This document shows positions 41,300-53,337 of a stretch of DNA of 64,000 nt, piece after piece. Source of the stretch: Aplectana chamaeleonis (lineage: Eukaryota > Nematoda > Chromadorea > Rhabditida > Cosmocercidae); the NCBI GenBank assembly GCA_029168955.1, contig JAPDOI010000155.1:1302001-1366000 (forward strand), given 5' to 3'. A model generated the notes under the pieces. The model was not told where the DNA came from and did no database searches. It was given only the letters and a program-made list of their open reading frames with translations. The first letter of the stretch is position 1; each line of letters starts with the position of its first letter. The translations under genes and the position numbers were made by a program.

Positions 41300-42640
41300 T
41301 AAGTTTCTTATCCGTTTTCAATTGCCTCATAGTCGTATTTTGATGTCCTGCGCATAAAAATCTCGCATTTTTCTAAGGTAATATCCGATTCAAAACTGCG
41401 TACGCATTCATATGAGAATAGTGAAAAAAGAGCTGATTCCTTCAAGCAAAAACCCTTCCGAATCAAGACCCCTTTGATGACCATGCAATCGTAAAATTTT
41501 TAATGGTATTCAGACACGACTGTTATGACACGATTGTTTCGCAGTCTGAGGGTATTCGTAACGAAGAGGTGGATAGTACATATAAGTCAAGAAGCGAGGG
41601 CCATGATGGTTGTAGAGCGACAGCAATACTAAAAAATGTAGATTAGAGACCGCAAAAATATCTGGTTCACCATCGGAAAAATCAAGAAGGCAAAAAGGAT
41701 TTCAAGATAAGATACAACACTTGCATATTATACATTCTACAGATAAAAATATAACTGCCCGGCCAAAACGGTAATGTTGAGGGGGTCACTTTATACGCGC
41801 CTAACACGTTCCTCCGCTCGAGCATTTTAGCCATACAGTTCTCACTATTATCAGCATTTCACGTTACAAGAGCGGATAACAAAGAAAATAATGAGATGAT
41901 AGTATTCGAATAATCCAAAACAAAACCGGCTTGCTAGTTTACCACTGTATTTCTGGGACTATTCAATTAAACGTTCATCTTATGAGAGTATTATTTTGAC
42001 TATGAGCATTCAATCGTTAAAGTCGACTCGGGATTCCGAGAAGAATCATTTCGCAAATCGTCAAAGATTATATCTGAAAAATAAACTTATTCGGGATTTC
42101 CAAAATCTGAAACTATTACTCTCTTTTCCTCTTCATTTAATGGGCTTCATTGTTTGAAAATGTGTCAAATGTCATTTCCCACACACGTACTATCGTTTTT
42201 ATTAGGTTCTGCCGGAGTGCCAAATCGTGCACAAGGTTTGAATGCGGCCACAGAAGACGCACACGAGTCGACGCGCAAAACTTGGCGTAGCTAGAGAGGT
42301 GTGGGGATTTTCTCATTTCAACGCTCAGGGGCCTTAATGTTTTTTTTGCTTCCGATGGCCGTCTAAAATTTGCCCTGCTATTCAGTTTCCTTTGAGTTTC
42401 CTCCCACATTTTCCCTGCATAAACCGGTTAGATTATAAATAGATGATAATACATTCAAGGTCAGCACTTTTTTCGCCAAAAGGGTTCGGTAAATATGTTA
42501 TCTGGTTTTTTAGGCGCTATGGCGACGGGGGAGGGGGGGGGGGTACTTAGCAATTGCACTTAGCCTTTACTACAGTTTTACTACTTCAGTTTTCTGATCA
42601 GCCGCCGTTCCATATTGGTTTCTTGAAAGATTTTCTGCTG
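41300..42640. other. No recognised gene
   Basis: Ordinary-looking A+T-rich sequence with no repeat partner in the window and no convincing exon. It ends with a poly-G run near 42526-42542. Confidence 0.35.
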
Positions 42641-42799
42641 TTTCAGCTGTTGTTTTCTGTTTTTTAATATTTTCAGCTGTGCAACGACAAAGGCACAGCT
42701 CATCGATTAGAGCGTGGGAGTTTCCCGCCAACATTTCCGGCAGCATTTCATCAATCACGGCCGCTAGTCGGGAAATGCCCGAACGTCCCCGTGCATTCG

Positions 42800-42932
42800 A
42801 TTCTTTGAATCCCGCGAGCTCCGAACAACCAGCCTGGAGAAGCAACAAGGGTTCTGGCAAGGAGGGTCACTTTCGATGATAAATCTGCCGTGAAAGAATA
42901 CGTGGCCGAGAAGCCTCGTTTCAAGTTTACAG
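42800..42932 (+). other. Candidate exon with an RVTF motif
   Basis: The frame ending at 42932 reads ATRVLARRVTFDDKSAVKEY then VAEKPRFKF and runs to ACAG|GTGTGC, a usable donor. RVTF matches the RVxF motif used by many protein phosphatase 1 regulators, and the following acidic residues fit. Upstream the frame is open to a TGA at about 42797. A strong acceptor (ATATTTTCAG, 42667-42676) precedes a longer open stretch in another frame. Exon borders are therefore unsure, and the PP1 link is only a suggestion. Confidence 0.3.
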
Positions 42933-44985
42933 GTGTGCTCCTATCTTTACGAAAAAAAGTGCTGGTCATTTCACCGTCGGCTGAAATAGTTCGGTGGCGC
43001 TGCACCTACATATCTCACAGTGATGATTTGAGGATCGAACATCCGGCTTGATCTAGGAACACATGGAAACATCCCGGGCAAAGTTGAAGAGGAGTCCGCC
43101 AACCGTGATCCTCTAGTAGGAGACATTCGAGCGGGCAGGACGAAAGGTTTTCAGGGATTCTCTGATCTTCGTTTGGATCACTGTGTAAATATTAATTCTT
43201 ATTTGCCTTTTTTTGTTTCGTTTGTTCTTCGCCTCATGGGGAATCGACGTTCTTTGGACATTTTTCGAAAAATTGATGGCTTTTAAGAAGTATTATTGGA
43301 ACTTCGAAAATCCGGTGGATTACAAAACTTTGGCGAATTTGCGTGAATTTACAGTGAAGGCGAAATGAAATTGAACATGCGGCGTTTCCCTATCGCACCC
43401 GTCGGTTAACTCCTTATCGCTGAGGACATACAGCTATGATTTTCGATTTTTCAGGCACCATCTGCTGCTCGGTACCAGATTCATCGCTTCCATGTTCTGA
43501 TAGGTTACATCACCTTATCAAACGTGACTGAAGCCTCATGTTTTCGATCAATATCCTGTGCCCTACAACAAAAAATCTTCTGTTTTTTTTTTCGGGAAAT
43601 GGTGGTCCCCAACATCGCGACTATGAACACTCCGGTTTCACTAGTGCAGCATCCAGCTCTTAGACGGCATTCAGGTTTTCAAGGGTCGCGCGATGGACTC
43701 TAAGTGTGGATGCTGGCCGATCACACGCCATTGGTCGCGTAGGCAATTTCGTGTAAGCAAGTGACATATTTTTTTTTATAAAAGGTAGCAACAGTTTTTC
43801 GTGTTTGTTCAAGTGCAAGTGGTCTTAACTATGCTTACTTGATTGCCTTAATTGTTGAATTTGGTTGCTTAACGAATAATCATGGCCTTAATTGTTGAAT
43901 TTGGTTGAATGATGAAAGAAACCAGCAAAGAGCTTGCCCTCGCGCGACATCCACCGCAGTTGAAAAGTTGGTCGGAACAGCGTGAAGCCTTCCAGTTAAG
44001 GATCTCATTATCCTGTGCGAGAATCCTCATGATTGATCTAGATTCCCAAACTCGCCACAAAGAAAACAGTAAAATCAAGACCCCTCCAAAAAATTCCTGA
44101 CGCGGTTGTAACGATTCCGATAATTTCAGGTTTTTCGTGCGATCGAGGTGGTCTCAGGGTTTAATCGCAAGACATACATCAAAATCGGACGACTTGACAA
44201 GCGAAAGACGCCATCCTGTCTGCACACACCTGCCGGTTACAGCGCTTGTTTTTTTCCTCTGAGTGAATACTCTTCTCCTCCAGTTCACATATGGAATTCC
44301 TGATTTTTTTTGACCGGTCCTCGCCAGGTGCACTTATTAATCTCTGGAGATTTGAAGAGGAAACCTGCTTCAAAACAGGAAGGTGGAGCTTGCTCAATAA
44401 TATTCCCCCGCGAACTCGCTAAAAGACATCTTCAGTAGCATTGGTACGCTGAGGCCGGACTTGCTAGTTAGACCGTAGATACTTCGATGTATTCAAATAA
44501 TCCTTAACCCCAATAGCGTGATTCGCAAAGTGAAGGGTGCACGCACACAGTAACGCATATGATTGACGACGCTGATAAAATGGGCAGCGCAGGACTCGAC
44601 GTTTCCAGATTTTCTTCCATCTCTTCCCAATTTCACCATATTTCTTGCTGTAGCAGTTATTTCACTTTCTCTCAATTCCCTCGCCTTTATAATTCTGCCT
44701 TTCCCACGGTGCGCTTCTCAAAACAAAGTTATCACAGGAAAAATCGATGACGCAACCTGATACGCGTTTAAATGTTTTGAAACGGTTCCAATCGTCTTTT
44801 TCTGCACTAAGAAGCTCATTGTGAGTTCAAGTATCCATCGTTGAAGAGAATAAAAAACTTTTGAAAACCAAAGTCTGGACCAAAACTGTGTAGCCAGATT
44901 ATGAGAATTTTGGGATAATTGCGATATTGTTTACAGTTCACCTCCGCACTGCCGTTCAGTCCGCAAAGTGCACGCTGATTGCGAA
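42933..44985. other. No firm gene
   Basis: One short stretch near 43455-43500 follows a TTTTTCAG acceptor-like site (APSAARYQIHRFHVL), and several 60-70-codon frames exist; none has a recognised motif. A direct repeat of GCCTTAATTGTTGAATTTGG is seen at about 43847 and 43884. Confidence 0.3.
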
Positions 44986-44989
44986 ATCG

Positions 44990-45705
44990 TGCTGCGGAAA
45001 AACCTGGCAAAAATGCGTCCGATGCATGTAACATTTTTCAACGAAGATGTTTTTGGATTCTGAAAACGCCATAATATTCGCAGCTGTGGTTCCTACATAA
45101 TAATATACATTCTGTATCGAAGTTCCCAAAAATCGCTTTGTTTTCGAGTAAAATTGTTTTTGCGGTCGTTTCACAAAAACGTCGAGCGCTGCAAGTGCGG
45201 CGAAACTTTGAGTAGTAATTGTACAATAAATAGAAGATCAATCTCTATGTTTTCTTCGTGAAATAGATGAAGGTGGGGCTACCTCGAGAACTGTGCAAAT
45301 TGAAATTCCGAAATCCTCCATTTATCGGTCTGGGGCTTTCGCAACAAAAGTTCAACTTTTCAGGAAGCTGTTTAATGAAGGATTTCAAAAATTCAATCTG
45401 CACAGATCTCGAGTTGGCCCCACTTTCATCTAACTGACTAAGAAAACATAGAGATTGCTCTTCTATTACTTGTACAATGACTACTTGAAGTTTTGCCGCG
45501 CGCGACGCTTTTGTAAAACGGCCGCAAAAACAATTTTACTCGAAAACAAAGCAATTTTCTGGAACTTTGACCTACAACGCACATTATTATGTAGGAATTT
45601 GAGCTGTGAATATGATCGCGCTTTCAGAATTCAAAAAGGTCTCCGTTCAAAAAAGTTACATGCATCGAACGCTTTTTTTGCCAAGTTCGGCAAATGCTTC
45701 CTGTT
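44990..45705. mobile_element. Large fold-back element, arms about 340 bases
   Basis: 44990-45320 pairs with 45390-45705. Inverted matches include AACATAGAGATTG, AAAACAATTTTACTCGAAAA, CTACATAATAAT and ATGCATGTAAC/GTTACATGCAT. The centre of about 70 bases contains AAAGTTCAACTTT. Similar peptides on opposite strands (CENTRE-outward, sharing KTILLENKAIF) reflect the arms, not genes. Confidence 0.75.
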
Positions 45706-47799
45706 TTTACAAAATTTAGCGCGGGTATTGAACCTACAAACCAGAGCTTCAATGTCAAGATTTCAAATGATATTGTGGTGGAAGCCTTGAGAAGAGAGAA
45801 GACTCTGATCCAAGGTGAATCAGATCAACTTATGACGACTAATGAGCAGCGAAGGAATTCTCAGAAAAAAAATTTGAAAAGTTTTTTAGAAGACATAATG
45901 TGAAATTATCTTGTTCACAGACCCGCAATTTTATGAAAAAAAGAAAGGAAGAGCAGTGCTTTTTCCAAGATCAAAGAGAAGCCTCCTCAAAAAAAATTGG
46001 CGCTGGAAGAAGTGAGAAGAACGAGGCAGAGTTCAGATAGCTGGATATGACTGACAATGAGACTGATCATAGTCTAGCGTGCTACCTCTATTAGAAGGTA
46101 GTTAACAAGGACTGGCCAAGGCGGACACCCTATGTCTTGTGAGCGATGAGGATGATTATTCAATGAGGACGATTATTCAGACAAAGGCTTTCTGTGACCT
46201 CAGGCATTTCTCGATAGGAGAAAACAATACAGACTGATACGGAGAGTTACCCGATCTGAAGTCATTTTTGAAGAATTTTGATTATTACAACACAGGGATC
46301 TTTCTGATCTCCCCGACGAAACCGAGTCGTTGGCTGATATCAAACCGCCATTCACTCCAACCAGGCCGTACAGAAAGGCTTCCTCCAACCTATGGAGTGA
46401 GTTTGAGTCCAGCAATTAACTCGAAAATATTTTCTATGCCATTGATGCGAATTCCAATCGGAAGGTCAAAGTTTCGGCTGCTATGAGCAGGATAGTGTTC
46501 AAAGAATTAAAAGTTTCAAAATGTCAACAATGATGAGAATATTCCGGGACACCATGTGAATGTAAAGATGGACTACTGTGATAAAAACCCCGGATGGAGT
46601 GTTGTTTAACCCATGCCCTAGGCTGTAGCCAAGTCTTGAGCAGAGGTGTGAGGAAATCCGCGTATGAAAAGGTGTAGTTTCTGATTGTCATGACTGGGTG
46701 TTTCTGTTTTTTTTTGTACTGATAGCTTGTTAGTGTCGTGATTTCCTGTTGTTGCATTCCTCCCAACTGAGGTTTCGTAATTCTAATAACACCAGGTCGA
46801 TAGCCAAAGTTACATTCATCAAGTCTGGGTAAAAATCGTTTTTGAACGGGTTTACAGGTGACGAAAATAATGGTACGACGCTCCAACCGCTTGGATCAGC
46901 AACTTTTCATTCAGTTCATGGAATAAGCCACAGCGGCGGACGGCATCACATATTCAGGGAAGAGTTCGCGCGACGCAACAACCTGGGAAAAGGTGGAATC
47001 TTCGTTTCACTTTTCTGAAAGCGTTTTCTCGTTTTTTCCTAATTATTTCTTCCCTGATTAGGAAAGTTTAATATTGACAGTCCCCATTGATATTGATGTT
47101 ACAGCAAAGATTTAGGCAACGATCCAATGATTGACTCGAGAAGAGACTCCGGGAGCGGTCCAATGATTGCCTCGCCAGGATTCTGAATGGGCGAGAGCTT
47201 GGGAATCACCATTAGGATTTTCCGTTTTTACAATTACAAATGATGATTGTTTGTGTTGAATTTTGTTTGCAATCTGAATTTGGTTTACTATAGATGTGGA
47301 AGGAGACAGGTTCTTTCCGAGTTCAAATGTAATCGCCTTGCAATGTAATTGTTGTGCATCTTCTTTAGGTTTACTGGACCAAGTCTATCTTTTTTCAGAA
47401 CTTTCGTCATGGAAGAACCTGAGAGAAGACACTGACAGAGCGAGTGTTGGAAAGATTTTTTGGGGTTGAACTCGAATGCTGTTCCATTCTTGAGCTCTTA
47501 GCCAGTAATACTTTGCCGCGAGAGGATGATGTTAGGAGTTTAGTAACAATTTGAGACATTCCACCTGTTTGGATGTTTCAAAACGGAGCGAAACTCCGCC
47601 GTTCCAACCAAAAAAAAATGAAACAGGAATCTCAAGAATGTTATTGTAGGCAATGCTCTTTGATAGGTATGGTCCTCCCGTTTTCACCGGGAATCGAAAA
47701 ATCTGTACAAAAACGACCACGAATTAGCAACGTCCGGATTTTTCGCTGGCACTTCACCTATCGTTTGAATTTTGTCCATTTCACGACTGTCTGCTCCGA
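45706..47799. other. No firm gene
   Basis: The longest frame is 46524-46886 on the minus strand (120 codons; contains CNFGYRPGVIRITKPQLGG). It has no ATG at its beginning and no known motif. Nothing else recognised. Confidence 0.3.
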
Positions 47800-49700
47800 T
47801 ATAAACAGCACACTTCCCGCAGTACCACTTGCCCGTAACCCCTCCCTCGGAAGGCCAACAGATCGGTAGCGGGCAGTCGGCAGCGAACAAACATTCTGCG
47901 GCCCTTCTGCCACAACCTTACGGCTAATCGGCTGACGAACAGAAGACAATCTGAGAGCAGTTCGCTGCAAATTAAAGAAAACACCTTTCAGGTAAAGATC
48001 TGTTGTAACAAGTTATCGAAAATCTCCTTCGAGGCTCTCCATCTTGAACTGCTCTTGACAAGTAAGAAGTAAGCTTCCACAGGTATGCTCACTACACTTA
48101 CTGGCTCTTGCAGTCTCTTAATTCGCTGATGTCGACGGACACCTGCCCAGAACCAGCGCCGCACACAGCGAGGGTTTTGTAAAGAGTATGAACGCGGCGT
48201 TCTCTGTTCAGCAATTGTTCACTGGCTCCACTCTAGTGAGTGGTGCATTCTCTGCCAGCGCGTAGCTAGATGCCTCACTTGGATACCGGAGATGCCCAGG
48301 TTTTCGGAGGCATCTAGTCTAATTTTGACCCGAGATTTTACGTAAATTACGGAAAGTTTAGCCTCAGTTGGTGAAATTTTAGCTACAGCGCCCGCATATT
48401 ATACGCAAATTCTCGTTACAGCATTCGGCCCATCGACCTTCCCCACGGCCTGCAGCATCTCAATGGTAGAAATTTTCCTCACCATGGTCTCCCAGAGAGC
48501 GACACCGGGTCACCCTCCTCGGCCAACCACAGAGTGTCGAGTAATCACTCAGTAAGATGACTGGACCAACACTGTTTGAACGGAATCCCTGCGTTCCGCG
48601 TAGCCAGCGAGGGTTTAAGATTGCATTTCAACAATGGCTGTCGCGAAATCCGTAGATTCTCGCTACAAAATTATAGCGAGAATACACGGGTTTAGCGACA
48701 GAGAAATCAATGTATGTAATTTAGCCTTCGTTTTTACGTAGATTGCGCGTAGAATTTGCACCCTTGTACCGTCGACACAAGAATATGCTGGTTTTAACTA
48801 TTGTAGCTAAAACCCGTAAAATCTTGCTAAGTGGAATGGGGCGGCGTTACAGGCCGCGCCCTCGGAGGCATCTAGCTATTCGTTGGCAGAGTTGATGATA
48901 TCAAAGTGGAAAACGATGAGTGGGTGTTGGATGAACCCCAGGATAAGCCGACTGCCAACCGACACTCCGCGGGGAGACGGGAGAGCCTCTCTTTCTACGC
49001 GGGTAGTAATCTCTCCTCAGATAAAAACAGCCCACTTCCCGCCTACCAAGTGGGCTAGTCCACTTCGCGCGGCCCCTATTTTTTGGGCGTAGCACAGCGC
49101 CCCACTTCCACCGAAGAGAGAGGCTTTCCCGTCTTCCCGCGGGGTGTCGGCGGGCAGTCAGATATTCGTGGGGTTATCGGACACTCACTCATCGATTCCC
49201 GCTTTGATCTCATCATTGCACAACTCACTAGAGTGGAGCCAGTGAACGATTACTGAGCAGAGAACATCGTGTTCAGACTCTTTCCAAAACCCTTGATGTG
49301 TGCGACTCTGGTTTTGGGCAAGTGAGCCACTGTCCGTTAATGGCATCTGCGAGTGGAAAGACTGCAAGAACCAGTGAGTGTAGGGTGCTTCAGAGTAGAA
49401 GCTCACTCCTTACTTGTCACCAGCAGTTTAAGAAGTGCCCACACGGGAATTTTCGAAACTTTGTTCTAACAGACCTCTCCTTAAAGGGGATTTTAATGTG
49501 CCGCAAACTGCTTTTAGACTGTCTTCTGTCAGTCATCAGATTAGCTGTAAGGTGGTGGCAGAAGGGCCGCAGAGTGCTTGTTCACCGTGTTCGGGCGGTC
49601 AACGAAATGGCGCTGCCGACTGCCCGTTACCGATCTATTGGCCTGCCGCGGGACTGGTTACGGGACGTCGGCCTGTGGTACCGCGGGAAGTGTGCTGTCT
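47800..49700. mobile_element. Giant inverted repeat with nested inverted repeats
   Basis: 47800-48300 pairs imperfectly with 48860-49700. Paired blocks: CACTTCCCGC(A)GTACCAC near both outer ends, GCCGCAGA.TG/TTCTGCGGCCC, CACTCTAGTGAGT/ACTCACTAGAGTG, and CTCTGCCA.CG..TAGCTAGATG. The right arm carries an extra fold-back element (48895-49195). A further fragment of the inner sequence lies at 49730-49810. Frames of 90-144 codons here are repeat by-products. Confidence 0.65.
48895..49195. mobile_element. Fold-back element nested in the giant repeat
   Basis: CGATGAGTGGGTGTTGGAT at the left pairs with the inverse ..CACTCACTCATCG at the right; GGGAGACGGGAGAGCCTCTC pairs with GAGAGGCTTTCCCGTCTTCC. 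Arms about 80 bases around a 130-base centre. Confidence 0.7.
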
Positions 49701-49866
49701 GTATCTGAGTGGGGCGTTGTGCCACGCACGCGAAATCGGGGCCGCGCGAAGTCGACTAGCCCAACTTGGTCGGCGGGAAGTGGGCCGTTTTTATCTGAGG
49801 GGCCTCATTACCGGGCGGTTTGTACCTACGGTCGACACGGATCGCACTGACACTTCGCATTCCTTA

Positions 49867-49960
49867 TGAAGCGTTGGCGCAAACTCGGTGCACGCATGAC
49901 AGAATTCGCATCAACACACAACAAGGAGCGCAAAGTATCAGTACCATCCCTGCCAACTGT
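49867..49960. repeat. Decayed copy of the 148-base hairpin element
   Basis: TTGGCGCAAACTCGGTGCAC matches the arm tip of 4523-4670 exactly; the following bases follow the other arm only loosely. Confidence 0.45.
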
Positions 49961-50714
49961 ACAGTGCGTTCCGTGGCTTGCTGCCTAGAATTAGCAGCCC
50001 TCAATCGCCTGGCGGCTGATGCGTGGAGTCGCGTGCGCCAGTTAATTAATCGGTTGTTGACAGCTTATTGGCCTTACAACTCCATTCATATTTCACCTGT
50101 TTTTTTTTATTGAAACAGTTTTTTGCTTTTTCTCTGGGCTACTCTCCTTTTTTCCATCATTTTTCGTTTTCCATAAACAAACGTATTTACAAATGCTCAT
50201 TTTTATGTACTATCCGGTTTGTTAAGAGTGGTTCTGCTTGAATTTTTTCTTTTCAAGAAAACCGTACGAAGCGTCAAAATTGCAGCATTTTAGCTTTCTT
50301 TTGCACTCTTACTTTCTTTTCTGTTTCACTATTACTCTAATTTTTCAACTCCCAAAATAGAAGCAGCTTTCGAGGTGGCGGAAAAACCTGACATGTTATA
50401 AATCCATAGCGAAAAAAAAACAAACGTCTGAATTCGAGATTTTACGGACGCCTCAAGATCCATTAACGTGTTGACTTGGATGACTGGCGTCTTCAAAGAA
50501 GACCTATTGCAACTCGGAATTCTCAAAGTCGCACCATTCGAATACGATCCAATATTCGGCCCTCAAAAAATGGCGCCATTCAAATATTTCCTCGAAATTT
50601 GGACGTCAAAAAAGGCCATTCGAATCTATTCGATATTCGAAGCCTACTTTTTCAAAAAAAAAAGATTCGAATTTGAATAGTTTCAAAGACATCTGCCCCG
50701 TCGTTGCTATCTAA
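49961..50714. other. No gene; minisatellite-like relic
   Basis: 50530-50690 contains ATTCGAATACGATCCAATAT, CATTCGAATCTATTCGATAT and similar words, a worn relative of the TCGAATATTCGA family. The rest is T-rich and unassigned. Confidence 0.4.
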
Positions 50715-51688
50715 AGGCAGTGTCACGATAGAAATCGTTTCTGTGTTTCCCCTCCTATCTTGAAAACGGCCTCATGCTGATTCCGATGATGTCTCTGAAA
50801 TCGCACAAAACCTTAAAGGCACAGTACACCCTCAGATATGAATTTTGAGATTTTCTTGTAATTGTGTAGAAGACCCCTGCTGTATAACACGTGCCAAGTG
50901 CGAGAACTCAATTCCTCTAAATAAGCGAGATATAAGCGACCACCACGGGCCCGACCCCCTCCGGCCACCACCACAGGCCCGGCCCCCTTTCCGATTTTCA
51001 ATCTCAATAGCGGCTAGATGGATGGATGATTCTCAACCAAGTCGTCGTTCTTCACTCCCTTTCCGACCTATCTCCTCATCCTGTTTTGCTCTCGTGCCGC
51101 GGCTGCGAATCAAGAGAAATACAGGCCTAAGACAACTCGTCCACCAAATTTTTGCCCTCAAAATACAAGCATTTTCGAGGAGCCATATCTCCATTCGTAG
51201 GGGGTGTTGGACGATTTTAGAGATACTATTGTTATCAGAGTGTGACCCTCTCCACGATTAGGGTAAAACATAAAAAATAATTTTCTGGGTGTCCTGTGCC
51301 TTTAAAGGATTGGAGTTACGGTCCCTTAAAGATTGAGCAAAGGAAACATGGTGAAGGAGTTGTCCGAGGCTTGTAACTTCCGTCTTTTGCAGCCGATGTA
51401 TGCGAGCTGACCTGAGTTAAGAAATAAGTTGAGAATGAAGGGAAGAACGGGGTTGATGTTTCCAAATAATCGCTCATTTCACGATCTCGAGCATTCCTTT
51501 GTTCACGCCGGTGGGCGTGTGTTACGCTTTTGGGGTTTGCCTTGCGCTCGAAGTGGCAACTTCGGGCTCTTTTGGAGCTTTTCCTGGCTCGTTTTTATGC
51601 GTTATTCTGACGTCAACGTTACAGTGTGCCCCTCCACTACCCATTACTAGTGGAAACTGTAACACATTTTTTATCGTGAACACTGCCT
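50715..51688 (+). mobile_element. TTAA-MITE family A (A-b), split by C-h
   Basis: Left part 50715-50812 (AGGCAGTGTCACGAT.., after CTAA) and right part 51306-51688 (to CACTGCCT before TTAA). Family C element C-h sits between them with TTAA on both sides. The interior GGTTGATGTTTCCAAAT is a variant shared only with A-c. Confidence 0.8.
50817..51301 (+). mobile_element. TTAA-MITE family C (C-h), nested in A-b
   Basis: 485 bases, AGGCACAGTACACCCTCAGA to GGGTGTCCTGTGCCT; TTAA 50813-50816 and 51302-51305. Confidence 0.85.
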
Positions 51689-51692
51689 TTAA

Positions 51693-51970
51693 GGTGTACG
51701 GCAGGTGACCGTGTGTTCCTTTTGGCTAGTCCGACCACATCAACAAATTTTGAAATCATTTGGCGTGCTCAATCTCGTTCCGATATATTCAAAATCACTT
51801 GGCGCCTCCTTGTATGCAGTAGAATTTAGGGGCTCGATTCATCAACGGATTTTAGCGCTGGTAGGCTGGGTAAGGGTAGCTTCCTACCCAAAGTCGCGCG
51901 AATGAAGCGTTTTACGAGACTTGCTACCCACAGTAGCCACCTGCCAAAGCCTACCCAGAGCGAAGCTCGA
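51693..51970 (+). repeat. 278-base repeat R, copy R1
   Basis: GGTGTACGGCAGGTGACC to CGAAGCTCG, the same length as R2 (53056-53333) and nearly identical. TTAA lies at its left and ATAA (worn) at its right. No inverted ends of its own. Confidence 0.85.
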
Positions 51971-51974
51971 ATAA

Positions 51975-52460
51975 AGGCAGTGTTCACGACAAAAATCGTT
52001 TCTCTATTTTCCCACCTATCTTGAAAACGGCCCCATGCTGAATGCAATGATGCCTCTGAAATCGTACAAGACTTTCTGGGAACATAGTTATGGTCCCTCA
52101 ATGTTTGAGCAGAGGAAACATGATGGACGAGTTGTCCGAGGCTTGTAACTTCCGTCTTTTGCAGCCGATGTATGCGAGCTGACCTGAGTAAAGAAAGAAG
52201 TTGAGAATGAAGGGAAGAACGGGGCTGATGTTTCCAAATCATCACTCATCTCACGATCTCGAGCATTCATTTGTTCACGTCGGTGGGCGTGCGTTGCGCT
52301 TTTGGGGTTTGCCTTGCGCTCGAAGTGGTAACCTCGGGCTCTTTTTAAGCTTTTCCTGGCTCGCTTTCATGCGTTATTCCGACGTCAAAGTTACAGTGTG
52401 CCCCTCCACTACCCATTACTAATGGAAACTGAAACACATTTTTTATCGTGAACACTGCCT
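51975..52460 (+). mobile_element. TTAA-MITE family A (A-c)
   Basis: A complete copy of 486 bases, AGGCAGTGTTCACGACAAAA to CGTGAACACTGCCT, between ATAA and TTAA. Closest to A-b (shared GCTGATGTTTCCAAATCA-like variant). Confidence 0.85.
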
Positions 52461-52464
52461 TTAA

Positions 52465-53051
52465 AGGCATCGTAAACGATGAAAACCATATTTGGGTTTT
52501 TGATGTTTTCGTGTTGTACTATCTCTATAGTGACTAACGGTAGCAAAACGCCCCCTCAAAAACGTCATTTTGAGAAAAACATTTTTAGAAAGTTCATAGC
52601 AAATTTGAATTTCGCGCCGGCATCAACTTGGGATAGTTGCGCAGAGAATGCAAGGAACAGTTTTAGGCTTCGTTCCTTGGCGCAGCGTTGGAAGCAATTC
52701 ACCGAGGATGCCGCTCAACTACGACTTCAGCGAAATTAAAATGGGCTACCCACCTGCTGCGTCCAGTGCTGCCGGCTGCTTTCGATCGATGCCGAATTCG
52801 AAATCGACTGGCGTGTGTATTGCGCCCTACGACGCGTCAAGGCACGCCCGCCGTCAGCAACCCAGTAACTCCTTGTAACAACGGATCGACCCCAGAGCCG
52901 GCCCCCCAAACCCAGGAAGCCATTTTGAGGTAAGCGAATCTTCACTCAGAGACGGTTTTGTAACTCCAAACTTTCTGAGTGACATTGTCATGGCCCACTA
53001 GTCCGAATGAACGCATAAACCCAAATTCGGTTTTCATCGTGGACGATGCCT
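52465..53051 (+). mobile_element. TTAA-MITE family B (B-b)
   Basis: Ends AGGCATCGTAAACGATGAAA and inverse ..TTTTCATCGTGGACGATGCCT; TTAA 52461-52464 and 53052-53055. It lies exactly between A-c and R2. Confidence 0.8.
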
Positions 53052-53055
53052 TTAA

Positions 53056-53333
53056 GGTGTACGGCAGGTGACCGTGTGTTCCTTTTGGCTAGTCCGACCA
53101 CATCAACAGATTTTGAAATCATTTGGCGTGCTCAATCTCGTTCCGATATATTCAAAATCGCTTGGCGCCTCCTTGTATGCAGCAGAATTCAGGGGCTCGA
53201 TACATCCACGGATTTTAGCGCTGGTAGGCTGGGTAGGGGTAGCTTCCTACCCAAAGTCGCGCGAATGAAGCGATTCACGAAACTTGCTACCCACAGTAGC
53301 CACCTGCCAAAGCCTACCCAAAGCGAAGCTCGG
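53056..53333 (+). repeat. 278-base repeat R, copy R2
   Basis: Near-identical to R1; TTAA on both sides (53052-53055 and 53334-53337). Confidence 0.85.
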
Positions 53334-53337
53334 TTAA

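Noticed and set aside
46524..46886. 120-codon minus frame as a gene
   Set aside because: No ATG at its start, no acceptor, no recognised domain; kept only as a note.
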